Source: an uncultured Caryophanales bacterium (GTDB lineage Bacteria > Bacillota_I > Bacilli_A > Izemoplasmatales > Hujiaoplasmataceae). From it: a DNA stretch of 51,073 nt. Made by a program: the position numbers and the translations under genes. The stretch spans positions 1 through 51,073 of the forward strand of contig CALGNF010000082.1 of the NCBI GenBank assembly GCA_937958685.1, written 5' to 3'. The notes below the pieces were generated by a model, which searched no databases, had not been told where the DNA came from, and was given only the letters and a program-made list of their open reading frames with translations. Shown here one piece after another: positions 35,713-45,560 of the stretch; position 1 is the first letter of the stretch; the number at the start of each line of letters is the position of its first letter.

Positions 35713-35744
35713 TGGTATAATTTTACAATGTAAAAACGCTTACA
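35713..35744 (+). promoter_or_regulatory. promoter and cre-like site of the glutamate operon
   Basis: TGG-TATAAT (-10 at 35716-35721) is an extended -10 promoter with a weak -35. Ten bases downstream TAAAAACGCTTACA (35731-35744) fits the CcpA consensus TGWAANCGNTNWCA except at position 2, and would cover the transcription start. It shares the block AACGCTTACA with the lysine-operon promoter. Confidence 0.65.
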
Positions 35745-35763
35745 GAACTTAGGGGAGACACAA

Positions 35764-36168
35764 TTGAAAGCTATTGTCATAGGCGTCATCGGCGCCGACG
35801 TGCACGCCGTTGGGAACAAGATAATCGAATATACACTGGCAAATGCCGGCTACAACGTCGTCAACATCGGCGTTTTGTCATCGCAGGAGGATTTCATCAA
35901 CGCCGCCATCGAAACCGATGCCAAGTTGATTCTCGTATCCTCGCTTTACGGCCACGGCGAACTTGACTGCCGCGGCATGCGCGAAAAATGCATCGAAGCC
36001 GGCATCGGCGACATCCTGCTTTATGTTGGTGGCAACATCGTCGTCGGGAAGCAGGATTTCACGGAAGTCAAGGAACGCTTCCTGCAGATGGGATTCAACC
36101 GCGTGTATCCGCCGGGCACGCCGATCGAGAAGGCGCTTGGCGACATCAAAACCGATTTGGGAGAATGA
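35764..36168 (+). CDS. glmS: methylaspartate mutase, S subunit
   Basis: The 134-residue B12-binding subunit of glutamate mutase has DVHAVG (12-17), with H14 as the cobalt ligand, and the family blocks [13 protein letters not shown] and YVGGNIVVG. With GlmE it converts L-glutamate to threo-3-methylaspartate using adenosylcobalamin. The start is TTG 35764 after AGGGGAG. It is the first gene of a ten-gene operon. The next gene begins 1 base after its stop. Confidence 0.95.
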   Translation: MKAIVIGVIGADVHAVGNKIIEYTLANAGYNVVNIGVLSSQEDFINAAIETDAKLILVSSLYGHGELDCRGMREKCIEAGIGDILLYVGGNIVVGKQDFTEVKERFLQMGFNRVYPPGTPIEKALGDIKTDLGE

Positions 36169-36169
36169 A

Positions 36170-37552
36170 ATGGGTTATTATCTGTTGATCGATTTTGGCT
36201 CGACATTCACCAAACTCACCGCCGTCGATCTGGACAAGGGCGAGATCGTCGCGACCGCATCGCATTTCACCACCGTCGCCACCGATATCCGCGACGGTTA
36301 TCGCAACGCCCTGATTGCGCTTTACAATCAACTCGGGCGGGAAATCAAATTCACGCGCACCATCGGCTGCTCATCCGCCTCCGGCGGTCTGAAGATGGCC
36401 GCCATCGGCCTGGTTCAGGAACTAACCGTCGAAGCGGCGAGGCGCGTCTGTCTCGGTGCGGGCGCCAAGGTCGACCTCGTCTTCGCCCATCATCTCACAA
36501 AGCGCGATTTGCAGGCGATCACCGACGGCAAGATCGACATCATCCTGCTTGCGGGAGGCGCTGACGGCGGCAACACCGAAAGCGCGATCTTCAATGCCAC
36601 CCGTCTGGGTGAGGCGAAGATCAAGATCCCGATCGTTTTTGCCGGCAACAAATCCTGTCAGGACGAAATTGAAGCCATTTTTCAACGATATGGCATGAAC
36701 GGCCATATCTGCGAGAATGTGATGCCGAAAATCAATGTCCTCAATATCAAGAGCGCGAGGGAGAAGATCAGAGAGATCTTCCTGAAGCAGATCATCGAGG
36801 CCAAAGGCATCAAGAAAATCGAGGCGGAAATCGACCAGGTCATCCTGCCGACGCCCGAAGCCGTTCTCCAGGCCGCAGAGCTGCTAAGCAGGGGTTATCT
36901 TGATGAAAAGGGTCTTGGCGACATCGTATTGACCGACATCGGCGGCGCGACGACGGACATGTACTCGATCTGCAACGCCACCAATCGCAGCGATGTCATC
37001 TTTCACGGACTCGATGAGCCATTCGCCAAACGCACCGTCGAGGGCGACCTCGGCATGCGCTATTCGGCGCCGGGCATCATCAAATCACTCACCAAGGAAG
37101 AAATCATCAAACTTAATCAGGCAAAGAACATCGACATCGAACGCGAAGTCGATTACCGATACAGACACGTGGACATGGTTCCTACAAACCCGCATGATTA
37201 CCATGTCGACCAGCTCCTGGCCGAAATGTGCGTCTACAAGGCGATGCAACGGCATGTCGGGAGGATCGAGGAAGTCCTCACGCCCATGGGCATCGTCTAT
37301 AACCAATTCGGCAAGGATCTCTCCGCCGCGAACTATGTCATCGGCACCGGCGGCGTCCTCATCAAGTCCCATGATCCCATGGGCATTCTCCACCAGACCA
37401 CCAATATCAAGAGAATCCCCGGCGAACTCAGGCCGCTCAATCCGGGATATCTTCTTGACGAAGACTATATCCTCGCCGCCATGGGACTCCTCAGCCAAAC
37501 AGAACCGCTGCTGGCGCTAAGACTCATGAAACGGCATCTCAAGCCACTATGA
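36170..37552 (+). CDS. glmL: glutamate mutase reactivating ATPase GlmL
   Basis: The 460-residue protein belongs to the MutL/GlmL family with an actin-like ATPase fold. The phosphate loop is DFGSTFTK (8-15), and DIGGATTDMYSI is the second nucleotide motif. It lies between the two mutase subunit genes, as in Clostridium, and is thought to exchange damaged cobalamin. The open frame runs into glmS, but ATG 36170 directly after the glmS stop is the natural start (MGYYLLIDFG). Confidence 0.9.
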   Translation: MGYYLLIDFGSTFTKLTAVDLDKGEIVATASHFTTVATDIRDGYRNALIALYNQLGREIKFTRTIGCSSASGGLKMAAIGLVQELTVEAARRVCLGAGAKVDLVFAHHLTKRDLQAITDGKIDIILLAGGADGGNTESAIFNATRLGEAKIKIPIVFAGNKSCQDEIEAIFQRYGMNGHICENVMPKINVLNIKSAREKIREIFLKQIIEAKGIKKIEAEIDQVILPTPEAVLQAAELLSRGYLDEKGLGDIVLTDIGGATTDMYSICNATNRSDVIFHGLDEPFAKRTVEGDLGMRYSAPGIIKSLTKEEIIKLNQAKNIDIEREVDYRYRHVDMVPTNPHDYHVDQLLAEMCVYKAMQRHVGRIEEVLTPMGIVYNQFGKDLSAANYVIGTGGVLIKSHDPMGILHQTTNIKRIPGELRPLNPGYLLDEDYILAAMGLLSQTEPLLALRLMKRHLKPL

Positions 37553-37568
37553 CCAGAAGGTATGACCG

Positions 37569-39029
37569 ATGGAATTGATGAACAAGAAATGGACAGAAGC
37601 TGAATTTCTGCAGGAACGCGAAAAGGTCTTGGCCAGTTGGCCGACCGGCAGCGATCCCGCCTTGGAGTTTTCGGCATCTTTGGCATATCTCAGGAACATT
37701 CCCGAGACCAAGAACTTTGCCAGGAAACTCATCAGGGCGAAACAGGAGCGGATCACGATGATCCAACCCCGGGCCGGGGTTCCGATCGTCGAGGAGCATA
37801 TCAAGCTGCTCAGATATCTTGAAGGCGCAGGCGCTGATTTCCTGCCTTCGACGATCGACAGTTATACCAGGCAGAACCGCTATCAAGAAGCCGAAAAAGG
37901 CATCAGGGAAAGCGAACGGCTCGGCCGGGCGCTTTTGAATGGCTTCCCCGCGGTCAATCATGGCGTCGATGGCTGCAAGCGCGTCTTCGAGGCCGTCAAC
38001 CTGCCGGTTCAAGCCCGCCATGGAACGCCGGACGCGAGATTGCTGGCAGAGATCACCCACGCCGCCGGGTGGACCTCGAACGAGGGCGGCGGCATCTCTT
38101 ACAACATCCCCTATGCCAAAAGCGTTCCCTTGGATGTCAGTCTGCGAACCTGGCAGTACTGTGACCGACTGGTTGGCTTTTATGAAGAACAAGGCATCAC
38201 GATCAACCGCGAACCCTTTGGGCCGCTGACCGGAACCTTGGTTCCGCCGTCGATTTCGAACGCCGTCGGTATCATCGAAGCGTTGCTTGCGGCCGAGCAG
38301 GGGGTCAAGAACATTTCGGTCGGTTACGGGATGTGCGGCAACATCATCCAGGATATCGCCGCGATCCATGCCTTGCAGAACCAGACCGAAAGATATCTCG
38401 AAGCCTGGGGCTACAAGGACATGATCGTCACCACCGTCTTCCACCAGTGGATGGGCGGCTTCCCCGCGGACGAAGCCCGCGCCATGGCTTTGATCGCCAT
38501 GAGTTCGACGGTGGCGACGCTCTCCGGGACGCACAAAATGATTACGAAGACCACGCACGAGTCGATCGGCATTCCCACCAAGGAAGCCAACGGCGAAGCG
38601 ATCAAGGCGTCAAAATTCGTCACCAATCTCCTCAAGACTCAGTTTGCGGCCGAAAGCGACAAACTGGTTTCCGAAAGGATGCAGATCGAAAAGGAAGTCG
38701 ACAGTTTGATCAAATTCGTGCTCGAGGCCGGCAAGGGCGACCTTGCCCAGGGCGTCGTCAGGAGTTTTGAACTTGGACTGCTTGACATTCCCTTCGCCCC
38801 GAGCAAGTACAATCTTGGGAAGGTGTTCCCCGCCCGGGATGAGGAAGGCAACATCCGCATCCTCGAATTTGGCAATCTTGGATTCACCGAAGACATCAAG
38901 GAATTTCACCGCGCGAAAATCAAGGAACGCGCGGACAAGGAAAATCGCGAAGTATCATTCAAACTCACGGTTGACGACGTCTACTCCGTCAGCATGGGCA
39001 ATCTCATCGGCCGGCCGGCAAAGGACTAG
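37569..39029 (+). CDS. glmE: methylaspartate mutase, E subunit
   Basis: The 486-residue catalytic barrel has the normal GlmE length and its typical stretches: [45 protein letters not shown] and [19 protein letters not shown]. It forms the active glutamate mutase with GlmS. It starts 16 bases after glmL with AGAAGG upstream and is followed by the ammonia-lyase gene after 4 bases. Confidence 0.95.
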   Translation: MELMNKKWTEAEFLQEREKVLASWPTGSDPALEFSASLAYLRNIPETKNFARKLIRAKQERITMIQPRAGVPIVEEHIKLLRYLEGAGADFLPSTIDSYTRQNRYQEAEKGIRESERLGRALLNGFPAVNHGVDGCKRVFEAVNLPVQARHGTPDARLLAEITHAAGWTSNEGGGISYNIPYAKSVPLDVSLRTWQYCDRLVGFYEEQGITINREPFGPLTGTLVPPSISNAVGIIEALLAAEQGVKNISVGYGMCGNIIQDIAAIHALQNQTERYLEAWGYKDMIVTTVFHQWMGGFPADEARAMALIAMSSTVATLSGTHKMITKTTHESIGIPTKEANGEAIKASKFVTNLLKTQFAAESDKLVSERMQIEKEVDSLIKFVLEAGKGDLAQGVVRSFELGLLDIPFAPSKYNLGKVFPARDEEGNIRILEFGNLGFTEDIKEFHRAKIKERADKENREVSFKLTVDDVYSVSMGNLIGRPAKD

Positions 39030-39033
39030 GAAA

Positions 39034-40275
39034 ATGAAAATCAGGAAAATCTATTTGACCAAATCATACACTGGCTTCTTCTTCGACGATCAGAAGGCGA
39101 TCAAGAAGGGCGCCCTTAATGATGGCTTCATGTACTTGGGCGGACCGCTCCTTGAGGGTTTCTCCCAGGTAAGACAAAAAGGCGAGGCGATCTCGATCAG
39201 AATCGTTCTCGAAAACGGCGTCACCGGCTACGGCGACTGTTGCGCCGTCCAATACTCAGGCACCGGTGGCCGCGATCCCCTCTTTCTCGCGGACGATTAT
39301 ATTCCGTTCATGAACGAAAAACTGGTACCGCTTCTCATGCAGGAAGAGATAGGTTCATTCCGCTCTCTGGCTGAGAAATACGACCATCTCACAATCGATG
39401 GAAAACGGCTGCATACGGCCATTCGCTACGGCATCACCCAAGCATTTCTCTCGGTCACCGCGGAGTATCATCACCTGACGATGGCCGAACTCATCCGCAA
39501 GGAATACGGCATCAAGGGCGAGGTCTATAAACCAGTGCCCGTCTTCACCCAAAGCGGTGACGATCGTTATGTGAACGTCGACAAGATGATCCTCAAGGAA
39601 GCCGACGTGTTGCCCCACGGCCTCATCAACAACATCCCCAACAAGTTGGGACACCAAGGCGAGCTTCTGGCCCAGTATGTCACCTGGCTGCGCGACAGGA
39701 TCAACAAATACAAGATCCGTCCGGACTACAATCCGGTGCTTCATCTTGATGTCTACGGCACGATCGGCATCGCTTTCGACAACGACATGGAAAGGATCGT
39801 CGACTACCTGATGGAACTCGAATCCTTGGCCAAACCCTACCATCTCCGGATCGAGGGACCGATCGACGGCGGCAATCGCGAGGACACGATGATCGCCCTC
39901 AGGGACCTGACGAGGATGCTTGACGACCGCAACTCCACGCTGGAGATCGTCGCCGACGAATGGTGCAACACCCTCGAGGACATCATCTATTTCGCCGACA
40001 ACAAGGCGGGCAAGATGCTCCAGATCAAATGCCCCGATTTGGGCGGCATCAACAACATCATCGAAGCAATTCTCTATTGCAACGAAAAACACGCTGGTTC
40101 CTACTGCGGCGGCAGCTGCAACGAAACCGATGTTTCGGCCAAAGCGACGACCAACGTCGCCATCGCCTGCGACGCCGACCAGTGCCTGGCCAAACCGGGC
40201 ATGGGCGTCGATGAGGGTTACATGATCGTCAAGAACGAAATGAATCGGGTATTGGCGGTTTGCAACGACCGCTGA
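39034..40275 (+). CDS. mal: methylaspartate ammonia-lyase
   Basis: The 413-residue enolase-superfamily enzyme removes ammonia from threo-3-methylaspartate to give mesaconate. The length equals that of the clostridial enzyme. Visible marks are VPVFTQSGDDRYVNVDKMI, LHLDVYGTIG, the metal ligands in RIEGPID and VADEWCNT, and the catalytic lysine in QIKCPDLGG. Start ATG 39034 has AGGA just before it; the longer open frame upstream lies within glmE. It performs the second step of the pathway. Confidence 0.95.
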   Translation: MKIRKIYLTKSYTGFFFDDQKAIKKGALNDGFMYLGGPLLEGFSQVRQKGEAISIRIVLENGVTGYGDCCAVQYSGTGGRDPLFLADDYIPFMNEKLVPLLMQEEIGSFRSLAEKYDHLTIDGKRLHTAIRYGITQAFLSVTAEYHHLTMAELIRKEYGIKGEVYKPVPVFTQSGDDRYVNVDKMILKEADVLPHGLINNIPNKLGHQGELLAQYVTWLRDRINKYKIRPDYNPVLHLDVYGTIGIAFDNDMERIVDYLMELESLAKPYHLRIEGPIDGGNREDTMIALRDLTRMLDDRNSTLEIVADEWCNTLEDIIYFADNKAGKMLQIKCPDLGGINNIIEAILYCNEKHAGSYCGGSCNETDVSAKATTNVAIACDADQCLAKPGMGVDEGYMIVKNEMNRVLAVCNDR

Positions 40276-40292
40276 GCAAGGAGTGATTCCAA

Positions 40293-40550
40293 ATGAAGAT
40301 CGGCATTGCGGGAAGCCTCGAATCAAATGATGTGCTCGTCACCGTCAGAGAGTGCGAGAAGTTGGTCATCGACATCCACAGCATCGTCGATCTTCTTTTT
40401 CATGACCAAATCGAGAAAGTCGTGCGCGACACGCTTCAGGAACTTGGCATCGAAAACGTCGAGGTGAGGTTGCAGGACAAGGGCGCGCTCGACTATACGA
40501 TCCGGGCACGGCTCATCACGGCGATTCAAAGAATGGAGGCCCAACCATGA
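40293..40550 (+). CDS. citD: citrate/citramalate lyase acyl carrier protein
   Basis: The 85-residue gamma subunit carries the prosthetic group 2'-(5''-phosphoribosyl)-3'-dephospho-CoA. The attachment serine is most likely S11 in AGSLESND, by alignment with S14 of the Klebsiella protein. The ribosome binding site is AAGGAGTG. It overlaps citE by ATGA. Direct linkage to the methylaspartate genes suggests that the complex splits citramalate. Confidence 0.93.
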   Translation: MKIGIAGSLESNDVLVTVRECEKLVIDIHSIVDLLFHDQIEKVVRDTLQELGIENVEVRLQDKGALDYTIRARLITAIQRMEAQP

Positions 40551-41416
40551 GAAGCTTTTTGTTTGTCCCGGGAAACAACCCCTCGATGGTCCAAAACGCC
40601 GATGTGTTTCCCGCCGACGCTGTCATCTTCGATCTTGAGGATTCGGTCCACGTTGCCGAAAAGGACAACGCCAGAAGACTGCTCAGGGACTATTTGACCT
40701 CGCACCCCTCTCTGCCGCAAAAAGTGGCGATTCGGATCAACGCCATGGACACCCCCTACTACAAAGCCGATCTGGAGGCGCTTGTAGCCGACGAGATCGA
40801 CTATATCGTCCTGCCAAAGGCGACCGTGACCACGACGCAGAAACTCGGAAGCGACCTGTTCGCGCTCGAGCAGAAGCGGGAGTTGAACAAACATATCGAC
40901 ATCATTCCGATCGTGGAATTGGCCGCCTCTTTGGTCGAGGTCTGCAAGATCGCCGCGACCAGCCGGGTCGTGGCCATCCTTTTCGGTGCGGAGGACTACT
41001 GTGCCGAAATGGAGATCAAACGGACGCTAGCGGGCGAGGCCCTGTTTTTCCCCCGTTCTCAGATCGCCGTCGCCTGCCGGGCGAACGGCATCATCGCGAT
41101 CGACACGCCTTTCACGGATGTCGCGGATGACGAAGCGCTCCTCAAGGATTGCCATAACGGCGCCCTCCTGGGCATGACGGCCAAGGCGGCCATCCATCCC
41201 CGGCAAGTCGGCGCGATCAATGAGGCTTATTCGCCGGCGCAAGACCAGATCGACTGGGCGAAAAAGGTCGTCAAGGCCGAAAAAGAAGCCTCAAGCAAAG
41301 GTTTGGGCGTTTTCAGTCTCGACGGCAAGATGATCGACAAACCCGTGATCGAACGGGCCAGAAAGACCCTCGCCAAAGCCAAACAATACAATCTTGCAGG
41401 CCAAGACGATGAATAA
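40547..41416 (+). CDS. citE: citrate/citramalate lyase, beta subunit
   Basis: The 289-residue HpcH/HpaI-type lyase cleaves the acyl-carrier-bound substrate. Seen are MRSFLFVPGNNPSMVQNA, the metal-binding region IFDLEDSV and LFGAEDYCAEM. For citramalate the products are acetyl carrier and pyruvate; for citrate, acetyl carrier and oxaloacetate. Substrate preference cannot be read from the sequence. Its end overlaps the start of citF by 8 bases. Confidence 0.92.
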   Translation: MRSFLFVPGNNPSMVQNADVFPADAVIFDLEDSVHVAEKDNARRLLRDYLTSHPSLPQKVAIRINAMDTPYYKADLEALVADEIDYIVLPKATVTTTQKLGSDLFALEQKRELNKHIDIIPIVELAASLVEVCKIAATSRVVAILFGAEDYCAEMEIKRTLAGEALFFPRSQIAVACRANGIIAIDTPFTDVADDEALLKDCHNGALLGMTAKAAIHPRQVGAINEAYSPAQDQIDWAKKVVKAEKEASSKGLGVFSLDGKMIDKPVIERARKTLAKAKQYNLAGQDDE

Positions 41417-42917
41417 CAGTCTGGGTCGCGAGATTTTCGCAAACAGCCGTCCGTTCGTATCCGCAAACGCCTTTCTTAAAGAAAAACGCCGGCTCATCCC
41501 GGAAAAACCGACATCAGCCACAGTCAGGTTCTATGACGATTTGGAGACCGCATTTCGCGATCTGGCCATCAAGGATGGCATGACGCTCTCATTCCACCAT
41601 CACTTGCGAAGCGGCGACAACGTGCTGAACATGGTCGCCTCCCTGATCGCCAAATATGCGATCAAGGATCTGCATCTCGCACCGAGCTCGATTTTCCCCG
41701 AATACAAACTCTCGGACTTGATCTTGAATCATCAGATTCGGAACATCACCACGAATTATCTGAATGGTCCCGTCGCGAAAACGATCGCCGGCGGCCAACT
41801 GCAGGGGACACTGCTCATGCACACGCACGGCGGCAGGGCCAGGGCGATCGAGTCCGGCGACCTCGCGATCGATGTCGCTTTTCTCGCCTGTCCCGCCGTC
41901 GATCGGCAAGGCAACGGCTCGGGAGCGTTTGGCATCAACGCCTGCGGTACGCTTGGCTATGCCGAAAGCGACCTCAAATATGCCAAAAAGGTCGTGTTGG
42001 TGACCGACACGCTGGTGGACGAGCTCTCCATGTGGCAGTTTGACCACAAGTATGTCGACATGGTCGTCAAGGTGCCTTCGATCGGCGACGCCGGCGGCAT
42101 CGTCAGCGGCACCACGCGGATCACCCGTGATCCGATCGGCCTCAAGATCGCCCAGGACACCGCCGAACTTGTCAGAGAACTTGGCGTCATCAAGAACGGC
42201 TTCTCGATGCAGACCGGAGCCGGCGGCACTTCGCTCGCGGTCGCGGATGCGATCGGGAAGATCATGCAGACACAAAATATCACGGGCGCCTTCGCCTCCG
42301 GCGGCATCACCGGCTATTTTGTGGAGATGCTGGGAAAAGGGCTGTTCCAAAAGTTGTATGATGTCCAGTGTTTCGACCTTGCGGCTGTCGAGTCTTTCCG
42401 GACCAATCCCGCCCATATCGCAATCAGCGCCTCCAAATACGGGAACCCCTTTGAAACATCACCCGTTGTGGACGATCTCGATCTTGTCATCCTCGGCGCC
42501 GCCGAGGTCGATCTTAGCTTCAATGTCAACGTGACCACCGATTCCTTCGGCAACATCATCGGCGGCAGCGGCGGCCATGCCGACACCGCCCACGGCGCCA
42601 AGCTCGCGATCATCACCTCCACGCTCGCCAAAGCCCGGATCCCGCTGATCAAAAGCGAAGTCCGGACGATCACCACCCCGGGCTCGGATATCGACGCGAT
42701 CGTCACGGAACGCGGCATCGCCATCAATCCGAACCGCGGGGATCTCTTGGAAAGACTTAAAGGAACATCCTTGAAAATCATGCGGATCGAGGAACTGATG
42801 GATCTTCAACACCGCCTGGGCGGGATTCCCAAGGAGTTGCCAAAAACAAACGCGGCCGTCGGTTATGTCGAATACCGCGACGGCACGATCATCGATACGA
42901 TATATCGCACGGGGTGA
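41409..42917 (+). CDS. citF: citrate/citramalate lyase, alpha subunit (acyl carrier transferase)
   Basis: This protein of about 502 residues is the CoA-transferase-like subunit that exchanges acetyl and substrate on the carrier protein. Marks are LSFHHHLRSGDNVLN, GQLQGTLLMHTHGGRARAIE, GAGGTSLAV and FASGGITGYFVEML. Start ATG 41409 is preferred; an in-frame TTG 15 bases earlier is possible. The stop overlaps or abuts the citC start. Confidence 0.92.
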   Translation: MNNSLGREIFANSRPFVSANAFLKEKRRLIPEKPTSATVRFYDDLETAFRDLAIKDGMTLSFHHHLRSGDNVLNMVASLIAKYAIKDLHLAPSSIFPEYKLSDLILNHQIRNITTNYLNGPVAKTIAGGQLQGTLLMHTHGGRARAIESGDLAIDVAFLACPAVDRQGNGSGAFGINACGTLGYAESDLKYAKKVVLVTDTLVDELSMWQFDHKYVDMVVKVPSIGDAGGIVSGTTRITRDPIGLKIAQDTAELVRELGVIKNGFSMQTGAGGTSLAVADAIGKIMQTQNITGAFASGGITGYFVEMLGKGLFQKLYDVQCFDLAAVESFRTNPAHIAISASKYGNPFETSPVVDDLDLVILGAAEVDLSFNVNVTTDSFGNIIGGSGGHADTAHGAKLAIITSTLAKARIPLIKSEVRTITTPGSDIDAIVTERGIAINPNRGDLLERLKGTSLKIMRIEELMDLQHRLGGIPKELPKTNAAVGYVEYRDGTIIDTIYRTG

Positions 42918-42922
42918 GCTGC

Positions 42923-43936
42923 ATGGCGATCAAGCAAGCGCTTCTTGACCAGGAGATTGCCAAGACCAAGGCGTTCTTGGCCCAAAACGGACTGAAATAC
43001 GACGCCGACATCACCCAAACGCTTTATTACGAGGAAGACGGCGAGATCATCGCCACGATTTCCCGAAGCAACCATATCATCAAATGCCTGGCGGTCAGGA
43101 AAGACCGCCGCGGGGAAAACCTGGCCGGCGTCATTTTGTCGGAGTTGTTGTCCGCCATGCGGCTTGAAGGCATCTACCACTATCAAGTCTTCACCAAGAC
43201 CGAATACGTGGGCGTTTTTCAAAATCTCGGATTTCAGCTATTGGCCGCGACTGCCAACGTCGCGATCCTCGAAGCCGGCGAAGCGCGGATCGAGGAAAAA
43301 ATCGCGGCGATCAGGGTTAACATCGCTAAAAAATACGGCATCGCCTCCTTGGACAAGAGCATCGGCGCCATCGTCGTCAACTGCAACCCGATGACAAAAG
43401 GTCACTACCAATTGATTCTGGAAGCGGCCAAAAATCACGATATCATGCTAGTCTTTGTCGTTGAGGAGGACCAATCGGTCTTCACCTACGCCGAGCGGTT
43501 CGCGTTTGTCGAGAACGCCTTGAAAACCTATCCGAACATCATGGTGCTGCCGTCGACGAAGTACATGGTTTCCCAATTGACGTTTCCCAGTTACTTTCTC
43601 AAAACGATCGACGAGGCGGAATACGAGCATGCGATGCTCGATGCGATTCTTTTCCGCGATCACTTCATGATACCCCTGAACATCCAAAAACGCTACATCG
43701 GCGGCGAGAGCGAACCCGTGATGGTCGCCTACAACAAGATCCTCAAAAGCACCCTGGGCGAAAGGATCGTCCTCAGGGATCGCTTCTGCCTTGACAAAGA
43801 GACGATCAGCGCCTCGCTGGTCCGCAAACTCATCTTCGAGAACAAAATCGCCGAAGCGATGAAGTACATTCCCGAGGCTAACCACGAATTGTTCCTCGAA
43901 GTGGCGAAACGAAAATATGCCGAATCAAAGCGATAG
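42923..43936 (+). CDS. citC: citrate lyase synthetase (acetate:carrier ligase)
   Basis: The protein of about 337 residues activates the lyase by acetylating the prosthetic group with ATP and acetate. It has an N-terminal GNAT-like domain (to about 120) and a nucleotidyltransferase domain with NCNPMTKGHYQLI, the HxGH-type motif of the family, and SASLVRKLI near the end. ATG 42923 follows GGGGTGAG. A GTG at 42914 that overlaps the citF stop is an alternative. It overlaps the next gene by 20 bases. Confidence 0.9.
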   Translation: MAIKQALLDQEIAKTKAFLAQNGLKYDADITQTLYYEEDGEIIATISRSNHIIKCLAVRKDRRGENLAGVILSELLSAMRLEGIYHYQVFTKTEYVGVFQNLGFQLLAATANVAILEAGEARIEEKIAAIRVNIAKKYGIASLDKSIGAIVVNCNPMTKGHYQLILEAAKNHDIMLVFVVEEDQSVFTYAERFAFVENALKTYPNIMVLPSTKYMVSQLTFPSYFLKTIDEAEYEHAMLDAILFRDHFMIPLNIQKRYIGGESEPVMVAYNKILKSTLGERIVLRDRFCLDKETISASLVRKLIFENKIAEAMKYIPEANHELFLEVAKRKYAESKR

Positions 43937-45170
43937 GATCCTCGAAGCCAGAGAAAAACGCCAGCAGACAGTCAGTGACCTGTTACAGCGATATCCGACT
44001 GTCGTCAGCATCAAAAGCAATGTCCCGGGCAAGACCAAGCTACATCCGCTTGCCTGTTTTTTGGTTAAGCGCTTCGCCCGGTTGCTTGCCTTCTTGACCG
44101 GATCATCTCGGGAAGTAGCGGATGCGGACGGCTATTATCACCTCTACGGGCTGAACGATGACGCATCCGCAATCAAGCAAAAAACCGTCCTTGTCGAAGA
44201 GAGCGAGCCGCTGGGACGTTTCATCGATATCGATGTCTATGACAAAAACGGGCCACTTTCAAGAATCAGGGGAAGGAAATGCTACATCTGCGACGACTTG
44301 GCCGCAAACTGCATTCGTAGCGGCCGCCACTTGGCAAGCGAGGTCATGAACGCCTTTACCCGCGCCGTTGAGGCCGGTCTCAAAACGCTGATTCTCCAGT
44401 TGATCAAAGCCAGCATTCGCGACGAGCTCGATCTTGATCCCAAATTCGGCCTCGTCACTCCCACATCCTCAGGCACGCATGCGGATATGGACTATGAACT
44501 GATGCTTGCCTCTGCCGAAGCGATCTATGACGATCTCTATCACATCTTTGCATTGGGTTTTTATGCCGAATCTGCGGCGGGGCTGATGCCAAGGTTGCGG
44601 ATTGTCGGCCTCGAGGCGGAAGCGAAGATGCTTGCAAGGACAAACGGCATCAACACCTACAAAGGACTGATTTTCAGTTTGGGGATCACCCTCGCCGCCA
44701 GCGGCTTCCTGCTGGGAAAACCCCGCACGCAAACGGATGTGTTCGCGGTTGCGGCAGCGATCGCCGCGGGTCTTTCCGCCGAACTTGGCAAAAAACAGGA
44801 GACCTTCGGCGAGATCGCCTATCAACGCTATGGATTCACCGGCGCAAGAGGCGAGGCGGAGGCGGGGTTCCCCGGCGTCCAAGGCTCGCTTGGATATCTG
44901 AAGGATTTATCTGACGAATCGAGATGGAACGCCCTCGCCTATCTGATCGGAACGACGGACGACACCGTCTTACTCAAGCGTAGCGGAACACTGGAAAACT
45001 ACCGAAAGCATCAAAGCCTGTTCGAGAAGATCGGTCCAATGGGCGCAGGCGAGGCGCAGCGGTTGACCGAATACGCCTTGGAGCACAATCTAAGTTTCGG
45101 GGGCAGCGCCGACCTCTTGGTCGTTGCTTGTTTCCTCAAGCGTTGGCGGGATGCCTTTGGCAAGAATTGA
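43917..45170 (+). CDS. citXG: CitX-CitG fusion, prosthetic-group synthesis and transfer
   Basis: The 417-residue protein joins two enzymes. The N-terminal CitX part (about 1-165) transfers the prosthetic group to CitD; it has GRFIDIDVYD (100-109), SRIRGRKCYIC and RSGRHLASEV. The C-terminal CitG part (about 170-417) makes triphosphoribosyl-dephospho-CoA; it has GLVTPTSSGTHADM (178-191), YKGLIFSLG and FTGARGEAEAGFP. Such fusions are known in other bacteria. It closes the operon and makes the lyase self-sufficient. Confidence 0.92.
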   Translation: MPNQSDRILEAREKRQQTVSDLLQRYPTVVSIKSNVPGKTKLHPLACFLVKRFARLLAFLTGSSREVADADGYYHLYGLNDDASAIKQKTVLVEESEPLGRFIDIDVYDKNGPLSRIRGRKCYICDDLAANCIRSGRHLASEVMNAFTRAVEAGLKTLILQLIKASIRDELDLDPKFGLVTPTSSGTHADMDYELMLASAEAIYDDLYHIFALGFYAESAAGLMPRLRIVGLEAEAKMLARTNGINTYKGLIFSLGITLAASGFLLGKPRTQTDVFAVAAAIAAGLSAELGKKQETFGEIAYQRYGFTGARGEAEAGFPGVQGSLGYLKDLSDESRWNALAYLIGTTDDTVLLKRSGTLENYRKHQSLFEKIGPMGAGEAQRLTEYALEHNLSFGGSADLLVVACFLKRWRDAFGKN

Positions 45171-45207
45171 TCGGACATCCAGACAATACCGGGCAAATCG
45201 TTTTTCC

Positions 45208-45236
45208 TTGACTTTCAATTTAAGGAATAGTAAAAT
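45208..45236 (+). promoter_or_regulatory. promoter of the tRNA pair
   Basis: TTGACT (45208-45213) and TAAAAT (45231-45236) are 17 bases apart and lie about 48 bases before the first tRNA. Confidence 0.75.
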
Positions 45237-45283
45237 TGTTATGCGAGCGAGCAGAGGCCAAAAACGGCCAAACACCCGCTTAT

Positions 45284-45359
45284 GGAGGTTTAGCTCAGCC
45301 GGGAGAGCATCTGCCTTACAAGCAGAGGGTCGGCGGTTCGATCCCGTCAACCTCCACCA
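45284..45359 (+). tRNA. tRNA-Val (anticodon TAC)
   Basis: The acceptor stem GGAGGTT/AACCTCC, anticodon loop CTTACAA between TCTGC and GCAGA, T loop TTCGATC and an encoded CCA end are all present. Confidence 0.95.
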
Positions 45360-45360
45360 C

Positions 45361-45437
<77 letters not shown>

Positions 45438-45484
45438 GTTGTCCAATTACCGTCAATCAAAATATAGAATTCAATAAACAAACC

Positions 45485-45512
45485 GCCAACCAACCTGGTT
45501 GGCTTTGTTTTG
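45485..45512 (+). terminator. terminator after the tRNA pair
   Basis: GCCAACCA pairs with TGGTTGGC around an ACC loop and is followed by TTTGTTTT. Confidence 0.85.
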
Positions 45513-45560
45513 GTCGACGCCAATCGCCCAAAAATGATGATGACTTCCCCGACATTGATA

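Noticed and set aside
40293..45170. A dedicated citrate fermentation operon
   Set aside because: No citrate transporter, oxaloacetate decarboxylase or CitAB-type regulator is present, and the genes are joined to the methylaspartate pathway.
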